The translations under genes and the position numbers were made by a program. Under the pieces are notes generated by a model. That model had not been told where the DNA came from and searched no databases. It saw nothing but the letters and a program-made list of their open reading frames with translations. From Rhodopseudomonas pseudopalustris (GTDB taxonomy: Bacteria; Pseudomonadota; Alphaproteobacteria; Rhizobiales; Xanthobacteraceae), in the NCBI RefSeq assembly GCF_900110435.1, contig NZ_FODT01000004.1:62001-126000 (forward strand): a stretch of 64,000 bases of DNA. The letters run 5' to 3'. Positions within the stretch are counted from its first letter, which is position 1, and each line of letters begins with the position of its first letter. Positions 26,446 to 35,411 of this stretch are shown piece by piece.

Positions 26446-29400
26446 ATGGCCCTCACCGATATCTTCATCAAGCGGCCTGTGCTGTCGGTCGTCGTCAGCA
26501 TGCTGATTTTGCTGATCGGCTTTCGGGCCGCGACCACGCTGCCGATCCGCCAGTATCCCAAGCTGTCGAACACCGTGGTCACGATCACCACGGCGTATCC
26601 CGGCGCGTCGCCGGACCTGATGCAGGGCTTCATCACCACGCCGATCGAGCAGGCGGTCGCCTCCGCCGAGGGCGTCGACTACATCACCTCGTCCTCGACC
26701 CAGGGCCAGAGCCTGATCACGGTCTACATCAAGCTCAACTTCGATCCGAACCAGGCGCTGACCGAAGTGCTCGCCAAGGTCAATTCGGTCAAATATCTGA
26801 TCCCGAAGGAAGCCAACGACCCGGTGATCGTCAAATCGACCGGTCAGACCACCGCGGTGATGTATATCGGCTTCTCGAGTACCGAGCTGTCGGGGTCGGC
26901 CATCTCGGACTATCTGACCCGCGTGGTGCAGCCGGTTCTGTCCACCGTCGAAGGTGTCGCCTCCGCCGATATTCTCGGCGGCCAGACCTTTGCCATGCGC
27001 GTCTGGCTCGATCCGCTGAAGATGGCCGGCCGCAACGTGTCGCCCGACGACGTCGCCGCCGCAATTCGCGCCAACAACTTCCAGGCCGCCGCGGGCCAGA
27101 CCAAAGGCTATTTCACGGTCTCCAACGTCAGTACCAACGCCGACCTGCAGAATGTCGAGCAGTTCAAGCGGATGACGGTGAAGGCCAAGGACGGCGGCTT
27201 CGTCAGATTGCAGGACGTCGCCACGGTGGAGCTGGCCGCGCAGAGCACCGATTCGAGCGTCGCCCTGTCCGGCGACCGCGCGATCTTCATCGGCGTCCAG
27301 GCGACGCCGCAAGGCAACCCTCTGAACATCGTCAGTGGTGTGCGCAAGCTGTTCCCCGAGATCGAGCGCAACCTGCCGCCGTCGCTGAAGATGAAGGTCG
27401 CCTACGATTCCACAGGATTCATCCGCTCGTCGATCACCGAGGTTGAAAAGACCCTGATCGAAGCGGTGGCGATCGTCATCGTGGTGATCTTCCTGTTCCT
27501 CGCCTCGTTCCGATCGGTGATCATCCCGGTGGTGACGATCCCGTTATCGCTGATCGGCGTCTGTACGGCGATGCTGGCGATGGGCTTCAGTATCAACCTG
27601 TTGACGCTGCTGGCGATGGTGCTCGCGATCGGCCTCGTGGTCGACGACGCCATCGTCGTGGTCGAGAACATCCATCGACATCTCGAGGAGGGGAAGAGTC
27701 CCGTCCAGGCCTCGCTGATCGGCGCCCGCGAAATCGTCGGCCCGGTGATCTCGATGACGATCACGCTGGCCGCGGTGTACGCGCCGATCGGTTTCCTCGG
27801 CGGTCTCACCGGCGCGCTGTTCCGCGAATTCGCCTTCACGCTCGCCGGCGCGGTGATCGTGTCCGGCGTTGTTGCGCTGACGCTGTCGCCGATGATGTGC
27901 TCGGTGCTGTTGAAGCATCAGGCGAACCAGAGCTGGTTCGCCCGCAAGGTCGATCAGGTGTTCGGCGCCACCACGCGCTGGTACGGACGCCAGCTCGATC
28001 GTTCGCTCGACTACCGGCCGATCACCGCGATGTTCGCCGTGGTGATCCTCGGGCTGGTCGGGTTCATGTACATGAACACGGCGAAGGAGCTTGCGCCCGA
28101 GGAAGATCAGGGCATCGTGTTCGCGGTGACCAAGGCGCCGAAATACGCCAATATCGACTATTCCGATTTCTACGGCGACAAGCTCGACAAGGCGTTCGCG
28201 CAGTTTCCGGAGACCGACCTTCGCTTCATTCTGAACGGCACCGCCGGCCCGAACAACGGCGTCGCCGGTATGTTGCTGAAGCCGTGGGACGAACGCACGC
28301 GCTCGTCGCTCAAGCTCAAGCCGTTGGTGCAGGCCGAACTCAGCAAGATCGAGGGCGTCAACGCCTTCGCCTTCAACCTGCCGTCTCTGCCGGGCGGCCC
28401 GGGCGGCCTGCCGATCCAGATGGTGATCAACTCCACCACCGGCTTCCGCGCGGTCTATGAGGAGATGGTCAAGCTGAAGGACGCCGCGCGCAAGAGCGGC
28501 CTGTTCATCGTCTCCGACAGCGACCTCGACTTCAACCAGCCGGTGGTGCGGGTGAAGATCGACCGCAACAAGGCCAACGATCTCGGCATCACGATGGCCC
28601 AGATCGGCAGCTCGCTGGCGACGCTGCTCGGCGGCAACTACACCAATCGATTCAACCTCGAAGGCCGGTCGTATCAGGTGATCCCGCAGGTGCCGCGCGC
28701 ACTGCGGCTGTCGCCGAACTCGCTCGACGGCTACTACGTGCCGAGTTCGACCGGGCAGCAGGTGCCGCTGTCGACGCTGGTGTCGATCGAGACCGGCACC
28801 GATCCGAACGCGCTGACGCATTTCAACCAGCTGAATTCCGCCACCTTCCAGGCGGTGCCGATGCCGGGCGTGACGGTCGGGCAGGCGGTCGACTTCCTCG
28901 AGCAGCAGTCCAAGAACCTGCCGTCCGGCTTCAGCCACAGTTATCTCGCCGATGCGCGGCAATATGTGCAGGAGGGCAACCAGCTCGCCATCACCTTCGG
29001 CTTCGCGCTGATCATCATCTTCCTGGTGCTGGCCGCTCAGTTCGAAAGTCTGCGCGATCCGCTGGTGATCATGATCTCGGTGCCGATGGCGGTTTCGGGC
29101 GCGCTGATCCCGTTGTTCTTCGGCGTCGCGACGATCAACATCTACACCCAGGTCGGGTTGCTGACGCTGGTCGGCCTGATCAGTAAGCACGGCATTCTGA
29201 TGGTCGAGTTCGCCCGCGAGTTGCAGCTCAAGGAAGGGCTCGACAAGCGCTCGGCGATCGAGATGTCGGCGCGGGTCCGGCTGCGGCCGATCCTGATGAC
29301 CACCGCGGCGATGGTCACCGGCCTGCTGCCGCTGCTCACCGCCTCGGGCGCGGGCGCCGCGAGCCGGTTCTCGATCGGCCTCGTCGTGGTGTCCGGCATG

Positions 29401-29550
29401 TTGATCGGCACTTTGTTCACGCTGTTCGTGCTGCCGGCGGTCTATGTCGCGATCGGAACCGACCATCGCGCGGCGTCGGAATCCGAACGCGCCAAGCAGA
29501 TCGAGGACTACGAGATGGAGCATTCCTCGCCGTCGCTGAAGCCGACCTGA
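26446..29550 (+). CDS. RND multidrug efflux permease (HAE1-like)
   Basis: A 1034-residue inner-membrane proton-driven pump of the AcrB/MexF/MdtBC type, the usual length for the family. The N-terminus ALTDIFIKRPVLSVVVSMLILLIG is typical, and the proton-relay Asp pair in TM4 is visible in LAIGLVVDDAIVVVENIHRHLEEG. A second half repeats the TM arrangement. The start is the ATG at 26446 with GGAG upstream; an in-frame ATG at 26383 would add 21 atypical residues. Transcription ends in the hairpin at 29576-29617. Confidence 0.92.
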   Translation: MALTDIFIKRPVLSVVVSMLILLIGFRAATTLPIRQYPKLSNTVVTITTAYPGASPDLMQGFITTPIEQAVASAEGVDYITSSSTQGQSLITVYIKLNFDPNQALTEVLAKVNSVKYLIPKEANDPVIVKSTGQTTAVMYIGFSSTELSGSAISDYLTRVVQPVLSTVEGVASADILGGQTFAMRVWLDPLKMAGRNVSPDDVAAAIRANNFQAAAGQTKGYFTVSNVSTNADLQNVEQFKRMTVKAKDGGFVRLQDVATVELAAQSTDSSVALSGDRAIFIGVQATPQGNPLNIVSGVRKLFPEIERNLPPSLKMKVAYDSTGFIRSSITEVEKTLIEAVAIVIVVIFLFLASFRSVIIPVVTIPLSLIGVCTAMLAMGFSINLLTLLAMVLAIGLVVDDAIVVVENIHRHLEEGKSPVQASLIGAREIVGPVISMTITLAAVYAPIGFLGGLTGALFREFAFTLAGAVIVSGVVALTLSPMMCSVLLKHQANQSWFARKVDQVFGATTRWYGRQLDRSLDYRPITAMFAVVILGLVGFMYMNTAKELAPEEDQGIVFAVTKAPKYANIDYSDFYGDKLDKAFAQFPETDLRFILNGTAGPNNGVAGMLLKPWDERTRSSLKLKPLVQAELSKIEGVNAFAFNLPSLPGGPGGLPIQMVINSTTGFRAVYEEMVKLKDAARKSGLFIVSDSDLDFNQPVVRVKIDRNKANDLGITMAQIGSSLATLLGGNYTNRFNLEGRSYQVIPQVPRALRLSPNSLDGYYVPSSTGQQVPLSTLVSIETGTDPNALTHFNQLNSATFQAVPMPGVTVGQAVDFLEQQSKNLPSGFSHSYLADARQYVQEGNQLAITFGFALIIIFLVLAAQFESLRDPLVIMISVPMAVSGALIPLFFGVATINIYTQVGLLTLVGLISKHGILMVEFARELQLKEGLDKRSAIEMSARVRLRPILMTTAAMVTGLLPLLTASGAGAASRFSIGLVVVSGMLIGTLFTLFVLPAVYVAIGTDHRAASESERAKQIEDYEMEHSSPSLKPT

Positions 29551-29575
29551 GTGTCGCTCCAGCTCCGAACTCGAC

Positions 29576-29617
29576 CGTCCTTCGAGGCGCGCAAGTAACA
29601 GCGCGCCTCGAAGGACG
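29576..29617. terminator. 17-bp perfect inverted repeat between convergent genes
   Basis: The arms 29576-29592 and 29601-29617 are exact reverse complements with an 8-base loop. The hairpin lies between the RND pump (+) and the ABC transporter (-), which converge here. It lacks a clear T-run on either side, so it is either a hairpin terminator acting both ways or a dispersed palindromic element, or both. Confidence 0.6.
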
Positions 29618-29676
29618 ACGCTGCAATCAGGTCGAGAGTTTGGGTAGGATGAGGCGGTCCTCGGATCCGCTCTCGG

Positions 29677-30651
29677 TCATTTATTCACGGCGTGACACGC
29701 CACGCCGTCGATCAGCTCCGGGCGTTCGGCGCGGCAGCGATCGAAGGCTTCGGGACAGCGCGGGTGGAAGGCGCAGCCGGTCGGCGGATCGATCGGGTTG
29801 GGGATTTCGCCTTTCACCGGGATACGCTGGCGGCCGGACATTGCGAGGTCCGGCACCGCGCCGAGCAGCATCCGCGTGTACGGCATCTGCGGACGGCTGA
29901 ACAACTCGCGGCCTTCGGCGATCTCGACGATGCGGCCGAGATACATCACGCCGATCCGGCTCGCCATGTGGCGCACCACCGCGAGATTGTGGCTGATGAA
30001 CAGGTAGGTCAGGCCGAGCCTGTCCTGCAGGTCGCGCATCAGATTGAGAATCTGCGCTTGCACCGAGACGTCGAGCGCCGAGGTCGGCTCGTCGCAGACG
30101 ATGAAATCCGCCTCGGAGGCGAGCGCGCGGGCGATCGCGATGCGCTGGCGCTGGCCGCCGGAGAACTGGTGCGGAAATTTCAGCCCGTCGTCGGGGTGCA
30201 GGCCGACGAGCTGTAGCAATTCGCCGACGCGGCCGCGGATGTCGTCGCTGCCCTGGATCAGATCGAAGGCGCGGATCGGTTCGGCAATGATGGCGTCGAC
30301 CCGCATCCGGGGATTGAGGCTGGCATAGGGGTCCTGAAAGATCATCTGGATGCGTCGCCGCAGCTTGCGCCGTGCGCCGGCCTGCGCCGTATCGCTCATC
30401 GATACGCCGTCGATCGTGACGTGGCCGGAGGTCGGTTGCAGCAGGCCGACCACCATCCGCGCCACCGTGGTCTTGCCCGATCCGGACTCGCCGACCAGCG
30501 CGAAGGTTTCGCCGCGCGCGATCTCGAACGAGACGCCGTCGACCGCCTTGAGATATTCCGGTTTGCCGCCCTCGATCACGCGGTTGAGCCACGGCTTCGA
30601 GACGTCGAACACCTGCCGCAGATGCCGGACCTCGACCAGCGCCGCGCTCAT
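29677..30651 (-). CDS. Peptide ABC transporter ATP-binding protein (DppF/OppF-like)
   Basis: A 324-residue ATPase. Walker A GESGSGKTT, signature FSGGQRQRIAIARAL and Walker B IVCDEPTSALD are all intact. The C-terminal oligopeptide-transporter extension has GCAFHPRCPEAFDRC, with the Cys pattern that binds an Fe-S cluster or Zn in OppD/DppD/F proteins. It is the last gene of a five-gene minus-strand operon and overlaps the preceding ATPase stop by four bases. The two ATPases should form a heterodimer. Confidence 0.9.
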   Translation of the reverse strand: MSAALVEVRHLRQVFDVSKPWLNRVIEGGKPEYLKAVDGVSFEIARGETFALVGESGSGKTTVARMVVGLLQPTSGHVTIDGVSMSDTAQAGARRKLRRRIQMIFQDPYASLNPRMRVDAIIAEPIRAFDLIQGSDDIRGRVGELLQLVGLHPDDGLKFPHQFSGGQRQRIAIARALASEADFIVCDEPTSALDVSVQAQILNLMRDLQDRLGLTYLFISHNLAVVRHMASRIGVMYLGRIVEIAEGRELFSRPQMPYTRMLLGAVPDLAMSGRQRIPVKGEIPNPIDPPTGCAFHPRCPEAFDRCRAERPELIDGVACHAVNK

Positions 30652-31634
30652 GCTGCGTGCTCCGTCGAGCCGGCATCGAACAGATGGCAGGCGACCTGTT
30701 GCGCGCTGTGGGCCAGCGGCTCCGGCCGTTCGATGCGGCAGCGCTCGAACGCGAAGTCGCAGCGCGGATGGAAGGCGCAGCCCGGCGGGATCGCCGACAG
30801 CCGCGGCATCGCGCCGCGGATTTGCGTCAGCCGCGGCGCGTCGCCGGCAAGCGTCGGGATCGCGCCCATCAGGCCCTTGGCATAGGGATGCAGCGGCTCC
30901 TGCACGACGTCGCGCACCGGGCCGATCTCGGCGATGCGGCCGGAATACATCACCGCGACGCGGTCGCAGGTCTCGGCGATCACCCCCATGTCGTGGGTCA
31001 CCAGCATCACCGCAGTGCCGTGATCGCGGCCGAGCCGCTTGATCAGCGTGATGATCTGCGCCTGCACCGAGACGTCGAGCGCGGTGGTCGGCTCGTCGGC
31101 GATGATCAGTTCGGGCTCGGCGCAGATCGCCAGCGCGATCACCACGCGCTGTCGCATCCCGCCGGAGAACTCGTGCGGATAGGCATCGATGCGTTTCTCC
31201 GGCGCGGGAATGCCGACCTCGGCGAGCAGATCGATCGCGCGCTTGCGCGCAGCCGGCGCCGCCAGATCGAGATGGGTGCGGATGGTTTCGGTCAACTGAT
31301 CGCCGATCCGGTACAGCGGGTTCAGGCTGGTCAGCGGGTCCTGAAAGATCATGCCGATCCGCTTGCCGCGGATCCTGCGCAGCTCCTCCGCCGGCACATT
31401 GTCGATCCGCAGCCCCGACAGCCTGATCTCGCCGCCGGCGATCCGGCCGGGCGGATCGATCAGTCCGATCACCGCGGCGCCGGTCACTGATTTGCCCGCG
31501 CCGGATTCGCCGACCACCCCGAGCACTTCGCCGCGCGCGATCTCGAACGAGACGCCGTCGATCGCGCGCAGCACGCCGCGCCGACTTTCGAATTCGACCC
31601 GCAGATCGCGGACGGAGAGAACCGGTTCGGTCAT
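30648..31634 (-). CDS. Peptide ABC transporter ATP-binding protein (DppD/OppD-like)
   Basis: A 328-residue ATPase. Walker A GESGAGKS, signature FSGGMRQRVVIALAI and Walker B LIIADEPTTALD are present, with the C-terminal GCAFHPRCDFAFERC motif of the oligopeptide family. It pairs with the DppF-like subunit encoded next. The ATG at 31634 has GAGGAC upstream and is 16 bases after the permease stop; a longer frame to 31676 overlaps the permease gene and is less likely. Confidence 0.9.
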   Translation of the reverse strand: MTEPVLSVRDLRVEFESRRGVLRAIDGVSFEIARGEVLGVVGESGAGKSVTGAAVIGLIDPPGRIAGGEIRLSGLRIDNVPAEELRRIRGKRIGMIFQDPLTSLNPLYRIGDQLTETIRTHLDLAAPAARKRAIDLLAEVGIPAPEKRIDAYPHEFSGGMRQRVVIALAICAEPELIIADEPTTALDVSVQAQIITLIKRLGRDHGTAVMLVTHDMGVIAETCDRVAVMYSGRIAEIGPVRDVVQEPLHPYAKGLMGAIPTLAGDAPRLTQIRGAMPRLSAIPPGCAFHPRCDFAFERCRIERPEPLAHSAQQVACHLFDAGSTEHAA

Positions 31635-31650
31635 CGAGTCGGTCCTCGCA

Positions 31651-32610
31651 TCATCGCAGTTTCGGGTTGAGCGCATCGCGCAGCCAGTCGCCGAGCAGAT
31701 TGATCGACAAGATCAACGTCGCGAGCGCGATGCCGGGGAAGGCGATCACCCACCATTCGCCGGAGAACAGATAGTTGTTGCCGATCCGGATCAGCGTGCC
31801 CAGCGAGGGCATGGTTTCCGGCATTCCGGAGCCGAGGAACGACAGCGTCGCCTCGGTCAGGACGGCGAGCGCGAGATTGATGGTGGCGATCACCAGCACC
31901 GGGCCCATCGTGTTCGGCAGCACGTGCCGGCGCATGATCGTCGCTGCCGGCAGGCCGATCAGCTGCGCCGCCGCGACATAGTCCTTGGTCCGCTCCACCA
32001 TCACCGAGCTGCGCACCGTGCGGGCGTATTGCACCCAGAAGCTCAGCCCGATCGAGACCACCAGCACCGCCAACATCGTGCGTTCGTCGAGCTTGTTGCC
32101 GAGCGCCGACTTCACCACGCCGTCGATCAGCAGTGCGATCAGGATCGCCGGGAAGGTGAGCTGGACGTCGGCGATCCGCATGATGACGGTGTCGGCGAAG
32201 CCGCCGAAATAGCCGGCGATCAGGCCGAGCACGATGCCGATCGCCGCGGCGAGCCCGACGCCGAGCACGCCGACCAGAAGCGAGATCCGCAGGCCGTACA
32301 GGATCGCCGACAGCACGTCGCGGCCCTGTTCGTCGGTGCCGAGCAGGAACGGCGCCTGACCATCGGCGGTCCACAGCGGCGCGATCCGCGAGTTCATCAG
32401 TTCGAGCTGCGCCGGATCGAACGGGTTCTGCACCGCGAGCAGCGGCGCGAAGATCGCGACCGCGAAGAACAGCAACGTGACGATGGCGGCGCCGATCGCC
32501 AGCGGCGAGCGGCGGAACGCGTAGAACACATCGCTGTCGGCGACACGGGCGAGCCAGTGGCCGCGCGGCGTTGCGGGATCGTGGCCCTCGGGCGCGAGCA
32601 TCTCGGTCAT
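31651..32610 (-). CDS. Peptide ABC transporter permease (DppC/OppC-like)
   Basis: A 319-residue inner-membrane permease with about six helices. The N-terminal part has the OppC_N helix (PLAIGAAIVTLLFFAVAIFAPLLA) and FLLGTDEQGRDVLSAILYGLRISL, the family signature. The EAA loop AAAQLIGLPAATIMRRHVLPN contacts the ATPases. The start is ATG 32610, 11 bases after the upstream permease stop; the frame stays open further upstream but only as an out-of-phase copy of that permease gene. Confidence 0.9.
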   Translation of the reverse strand: MTEMLAPEGHDPATPRGHWLARVADSDVFYAFRRSPLAIGAAIVTLLFFAVAIFAPLLAVQNPFDPAQLELMNSRIAPLWTADGQAPFLLGTDEQGRDVLSAILYGLRISLLVGVLGVGLAAAIGIVLGLIAGYFGGFADTVIMRIADVQLTFPAILIALLIDGVVKSALGNKLDERTMLAVLVVSIGLSFWVQYARTVRSSVMVERTKDYVAAAQLIGLPAATIMRRHVLPNTMGPVLVIATINLALAVLTEATLSFLGSGMPETMPSLGTLIRIGNNYLFSGEWWVIAFPGIALATLILSINLLGDWLRDALNPKLR

Positions 32611-32621
32611 CGGCGGCTCCG

Positions 32622-33602
32622 CTATGTCCGTCGCGCGGCGCTGGCGCGCAGCCGCGGATCGACCAGCGTGTAGAGAATGTCGACCACCAGATTGATGGTG
32701 ACGAAGATCAGCGACACCACCAGCAGATACGCCGCCATGATCGGAATATCGACGTTCTGCACCGCCTGCACGAACAGCAGCCCCATGCCCGGCCACTGGA
32801 ACACCGTCTCGGTGATGATCGCGAAGGCGATCACCGAGCCGAATTGCAGGCCGGCGACGGTGATCACCGGCACCAGCGTGTTCTTCAGCGCATGGCCGAA
32901 ATGGATGGCGCGGGTGGTCAGTCCGCGGGCGCGGGCGAAGCGGATGTAGTCGGTGCGCAGCACTTCGAGCATCTCGGCGCGCACCAGCCGCATGATCAGC
33001 GTCATCTGGAACAGGCCGAGCGTGATCGACGGCATGATCAGCGATTTGAGGCCGGATGTGGTGAGCAGGCCGGTGGTCCACCAGCCGAACCGAACCGTCT
33101 CGCCGCGGCCGTAGGACGGCAGCCAGCCCAGCACCACCGCGAACAGATAGATCAGCAGGATGCCGATCAGGAAGGTCGGCAGCGAGATGCCGATCAGCGA
33201 GACCGCCTGCATCAGCGTGGCCAGCCAGGAGTTGCGCCGGAGCGCGGTGTAGACCCCGAGCAGAATGCCGAGCGTCATCGCCAGCACCGTCGCGCAGGTC
33301 GCGAGCTCCAGCGTCGCCGGCATCCGCTCCAGCAGCAGCTTGGCGACCGGCTCGCGGAAGCGATACGACATGCCGAAGTCGAACTGCGCTGCGTTGACGA
33401 AGTAGCGGCCGAACTGCAGCAGCACTGGGTCGTCGAGCCCGAGCGACTTGCGGATTTCGGCGCGCTCGGCCGTCGAGGTGTCGATCGAGACGATCTGGCT
33501 GACCGGATCGCCGGCGAAGCGGAACATCGCGAAGGACAGCGCGCAGACGACGATCATGACCCCGATCGCCTGCAACATCCGGCGGAGCGTGAATGCCAGC
33601 AT
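32622..33602 (-). CDS. Peptide ABC transporter permease (DppB/OppB-like)
   Basis: A 326-residue permease with six helices. The N-terminus (TLRRMLQAIGVMIVVCALSFAMFRFAGDP) and the mid loop (RARGLTTRAIHFGHALKNTLVPVITVAGLQFG, the EAA loop) are typical of DppB/OppB. It forms the membrane channel with the DppC-like subunit. It is 35 bases downstream of the substrate-binding protein gene in the same operon. Confidence 0.9.
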   Translation of the reverse strand: MLAFTLRRMLQAIGVMIVVCALSFAMFRFAGDPVSQIVSIDTSTAERAEIRKSLGLDDPVLLQFGRYFVNAAQFDFGMSYRFREPVAKLLLERMPATLELATCATVLAMTLGILLGVYTALRRNSWLATLMQAVSLIGISLPTFLIGILLIYLFAVVLGWLPSYGRGETVRFGWWTTGLLTTSGLKSLIMPSITLGLFQMTLIMRLVRAEMLEVLRTDYIRFARARGLTTRAIHFGHALKNTLVPVITVAGLQFGSVIAFAIITETVFQWPGMGLLFVQAVQNVDIPIMAAYLLVVSLIFVTINLVVDILYTLVDPRLRASAARRT

Positions 33603-33637
33603 GGCGGCGCTTCAACGTTGCTCGTGATCAGCGCCGC

Positions 33638-35236
33638 TCAATCTTGCTTGGTCGCCCAATGCAGCAGCACCCGATTGTCGGCGCGCTGGGTCAGCTTCAC
33701 CTTTTTCGACACGCCCCAGGCCAGCGCCTGCTGGTGCAGCGGGATGTACGAATAGTCCTTGATGCCGATCTCGTATGCCTGCTTGATCAACTGGTCGCGC
33801 TTGCCGGGGTCGGTCTCGATCAGAACCTTGTCGGTGAGTGCGTCGAGCTCCTTGTTGCAATAGCCGCCGAGATTGGCTTCGCCGCGGGTCGCGTCGGTCG
33901 GGTCGTTGCCGCAGCCCATGACGTCGTGCAGCACGCCGTGCGAGTCGAGCGACGCGGGAGTCCAGCCGAGCATGAAGAACGAGGTCTTGAAGCCGCCGGG
34001 TTTCAGAACCTTGGCGAAATATTGCGCCTTCGGCTGCGCCAGCAGTTCGACCTTGACGCCGATCCGCGCCAGCATGCTGACCGCCGCCTGGCAGATCGCC
34101 GCGTCGTTGACGTAGCGATCGTTGGGGCAATCCATCGTGACTTCGAAGCCGTCGGGATAGCCGGCCTCGGCCAACAGCTTCTTCGCCGCCGCGGCGTCGG
34201 ACTTCGGCCGGGTGAAGTCGTTCGACAGCGAGAACAACTGCGGCGCGATCATCAGCGCCGTGGGCGTCGACAGCCCGCGCATCACCCGCGTTTTGATCAG
34301 ATCGACGTCGATCGCCTTGTAGAATGCCTCGCGGACGCGGATGTCCTTGAACGGGTTCTTGCCCTTGACGTTGGAGTACAGCAGTTCGTCGCGGTTCTGA
34401 TCCATCCCGAGGAAGATCGTGCGCAGTTCCGGCCCGGTCAGCACCGTCGCCGTGCCGCTGCCATTGACGCGCTCGATGTCCTGGATCGGCACCGGCTCGA
34501 TAAGGTCGACCTCGCCGGACAGCAGCGCGGCGACGCGCGTCGCGGCCGAGCCGATCGGCGTGAACACGATTTCCTTGAGATTATGCTCGGGCTTGCCCCA
34601 CCAGTTCGGATTGGCCTTGAACACGGTCTTCACGCCGGGTTGATGAAGGTCGATCACGAACGGACCGGTGCCGTTCTCATGCAGCGATGCATAGCTCGGC
34701 GTCGTCGCGGCGGCCGGCGTCGGCGCTACCGAATTGTTCTCGGTGCACCACTCCTTGTCCATGATGAACCAGTTGTCCCATTGCGAGACCAGAATGGGAT
34801 TTGGCGTATCGAGCAACACGTCGACGGTGTGGTCGTCGATCTTGACGAATTTGGCGTCGGACGGGACGTTGGAGAGATAGTTCGAGCCCTTGGCGCGCAC
34901 CCGTTCGGCGGAGAAGATCACGTCGTCCGCGGTGAACGGATTGCCGTTGTGGAATTTCACACCCTTGCGCAGATGGAAGCGCCAGTGCTTCGGGTCGAGC
35001 GTTTCCCAGCTTTCCGCCAGCGCCGGAACGATCTTGAGATCCTTGTCGCGGGTGATGAGCCCTTCATAGATATGCGCGTGATGCGCAATCGTCGTGGTCT
35101 CTTTCAGCGTGTAGGGATCGAGCGAATTGAGGTCGCCCTGATTTGCGTAGCGCAATGTCTGCGCGGAGGCGGGAGTGGCGAGGGCGAGGATGCAAGCGGC
35201 GGCCGCAAGCAACCCCGTTTTGTTCAAAATCGTCAT
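33638..35236 (-). CDS. Peptide ABC transporter substrate-binding protein
   Basis: A 532-residue periplasmic binding protein of the DppA/OppA (SBP family 5) class. A signal peptide (LLAAAACILALATPASA-Q) occupies the first ~26 residues. The mature start TLRYANQGDLNSLDPYTLKE, HWRFHLRKGVKFHNGNPFTADD and IRVREAFYKAID are family hallmarks. It heads the operon and determines substrate, which could be peptides, glutathione or opines. A DadA-like oxidase is divergent upstream. The start at ATG 35236 is preferred over one 36 bases upstream because it places the signal peptide normally. Confidence 0.9.
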   Translation of the reverse strand: MTILNKTGLLAAAACILALATPASAQTLRYANQGDLNSLDPYTLKETTTIAHHAHIYEGLITRDKDLKIVPALAESWETLDPKHWRFHLRKGVKFHNGNPFTADDVIFSAERVRAKGSNYLSNVPSDAKFVKIDDHTVDVLLDTPNPILVSQWDNWFIMDKEWCTENNSVAPTPAAATTPSYASLHENGTGPFVIDLHQPGVKTVFKANPNWWGKPEHNLKEIVFTPIGSAATRVAALLSGEVDLIEPVPIQDIERVNGSGTATVLTGPELRTIFLGMDQNRDELLYSNVKGKNPFKDIRVREAFYKAIDVDLIKTRVMRGLSTPTALMIAPQLFSLSNDFTRPKSDAAAAKKLLAEAGYPDGFEVTMDCPNDRYVNDAAICQAAVSMLARIGVKVELLAQPKAQYFAKVLKPGGFKTSFFMLGWTPASLDSHGVLHDVMGCGNDPTDATRGEANLGGYCNKELDALTDKVLIETDPGKRDQLIKQAYEIGIKDYSYIPLHQQALAWGVSKKVKLTQRADNRVLLHWATKQD

Positions 35237-35376
35237 TCCGACTCCGGCCGTGATTGTAGTGAAGCGCGACACGCTGTTGCAACGAAGCCGTCATGTTGCC
35301 AGAGTTTCCGGACCGCGCAAGCGAATTTGCGGATGTGGAACGCGTCGGCGGTTTGCTTAATCGGCACACTGCCCTT

Positions 35377-35411
35377 ACTTGGTGTTTCATGAAACTTGGT
35401 GTCTCATGAAA
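35377..35411 (+). repeat. 17-bp tandem duplication spanning the dadA-like start
   Basis: Two copies of acttggtgtttcatgaa (35377-35393) and acttggtgtctcatgaa (35394-35410) differ by one base. The ATG in the second copy is the chosen start of the FAD oxidase; the ATG in the first copy is in another frame. Each copy also contains the small palindrome TTTCATGAAA or a near version of it. Confidence 0.7.

Noticed and set aside
27544-29523. A 659-codon minus-strand frame opposite the RND pump
   Set aside because: Composition is the low-complexity His/Arg/Gln antisense type, with no family match, and it overlaps a clear pump gene.
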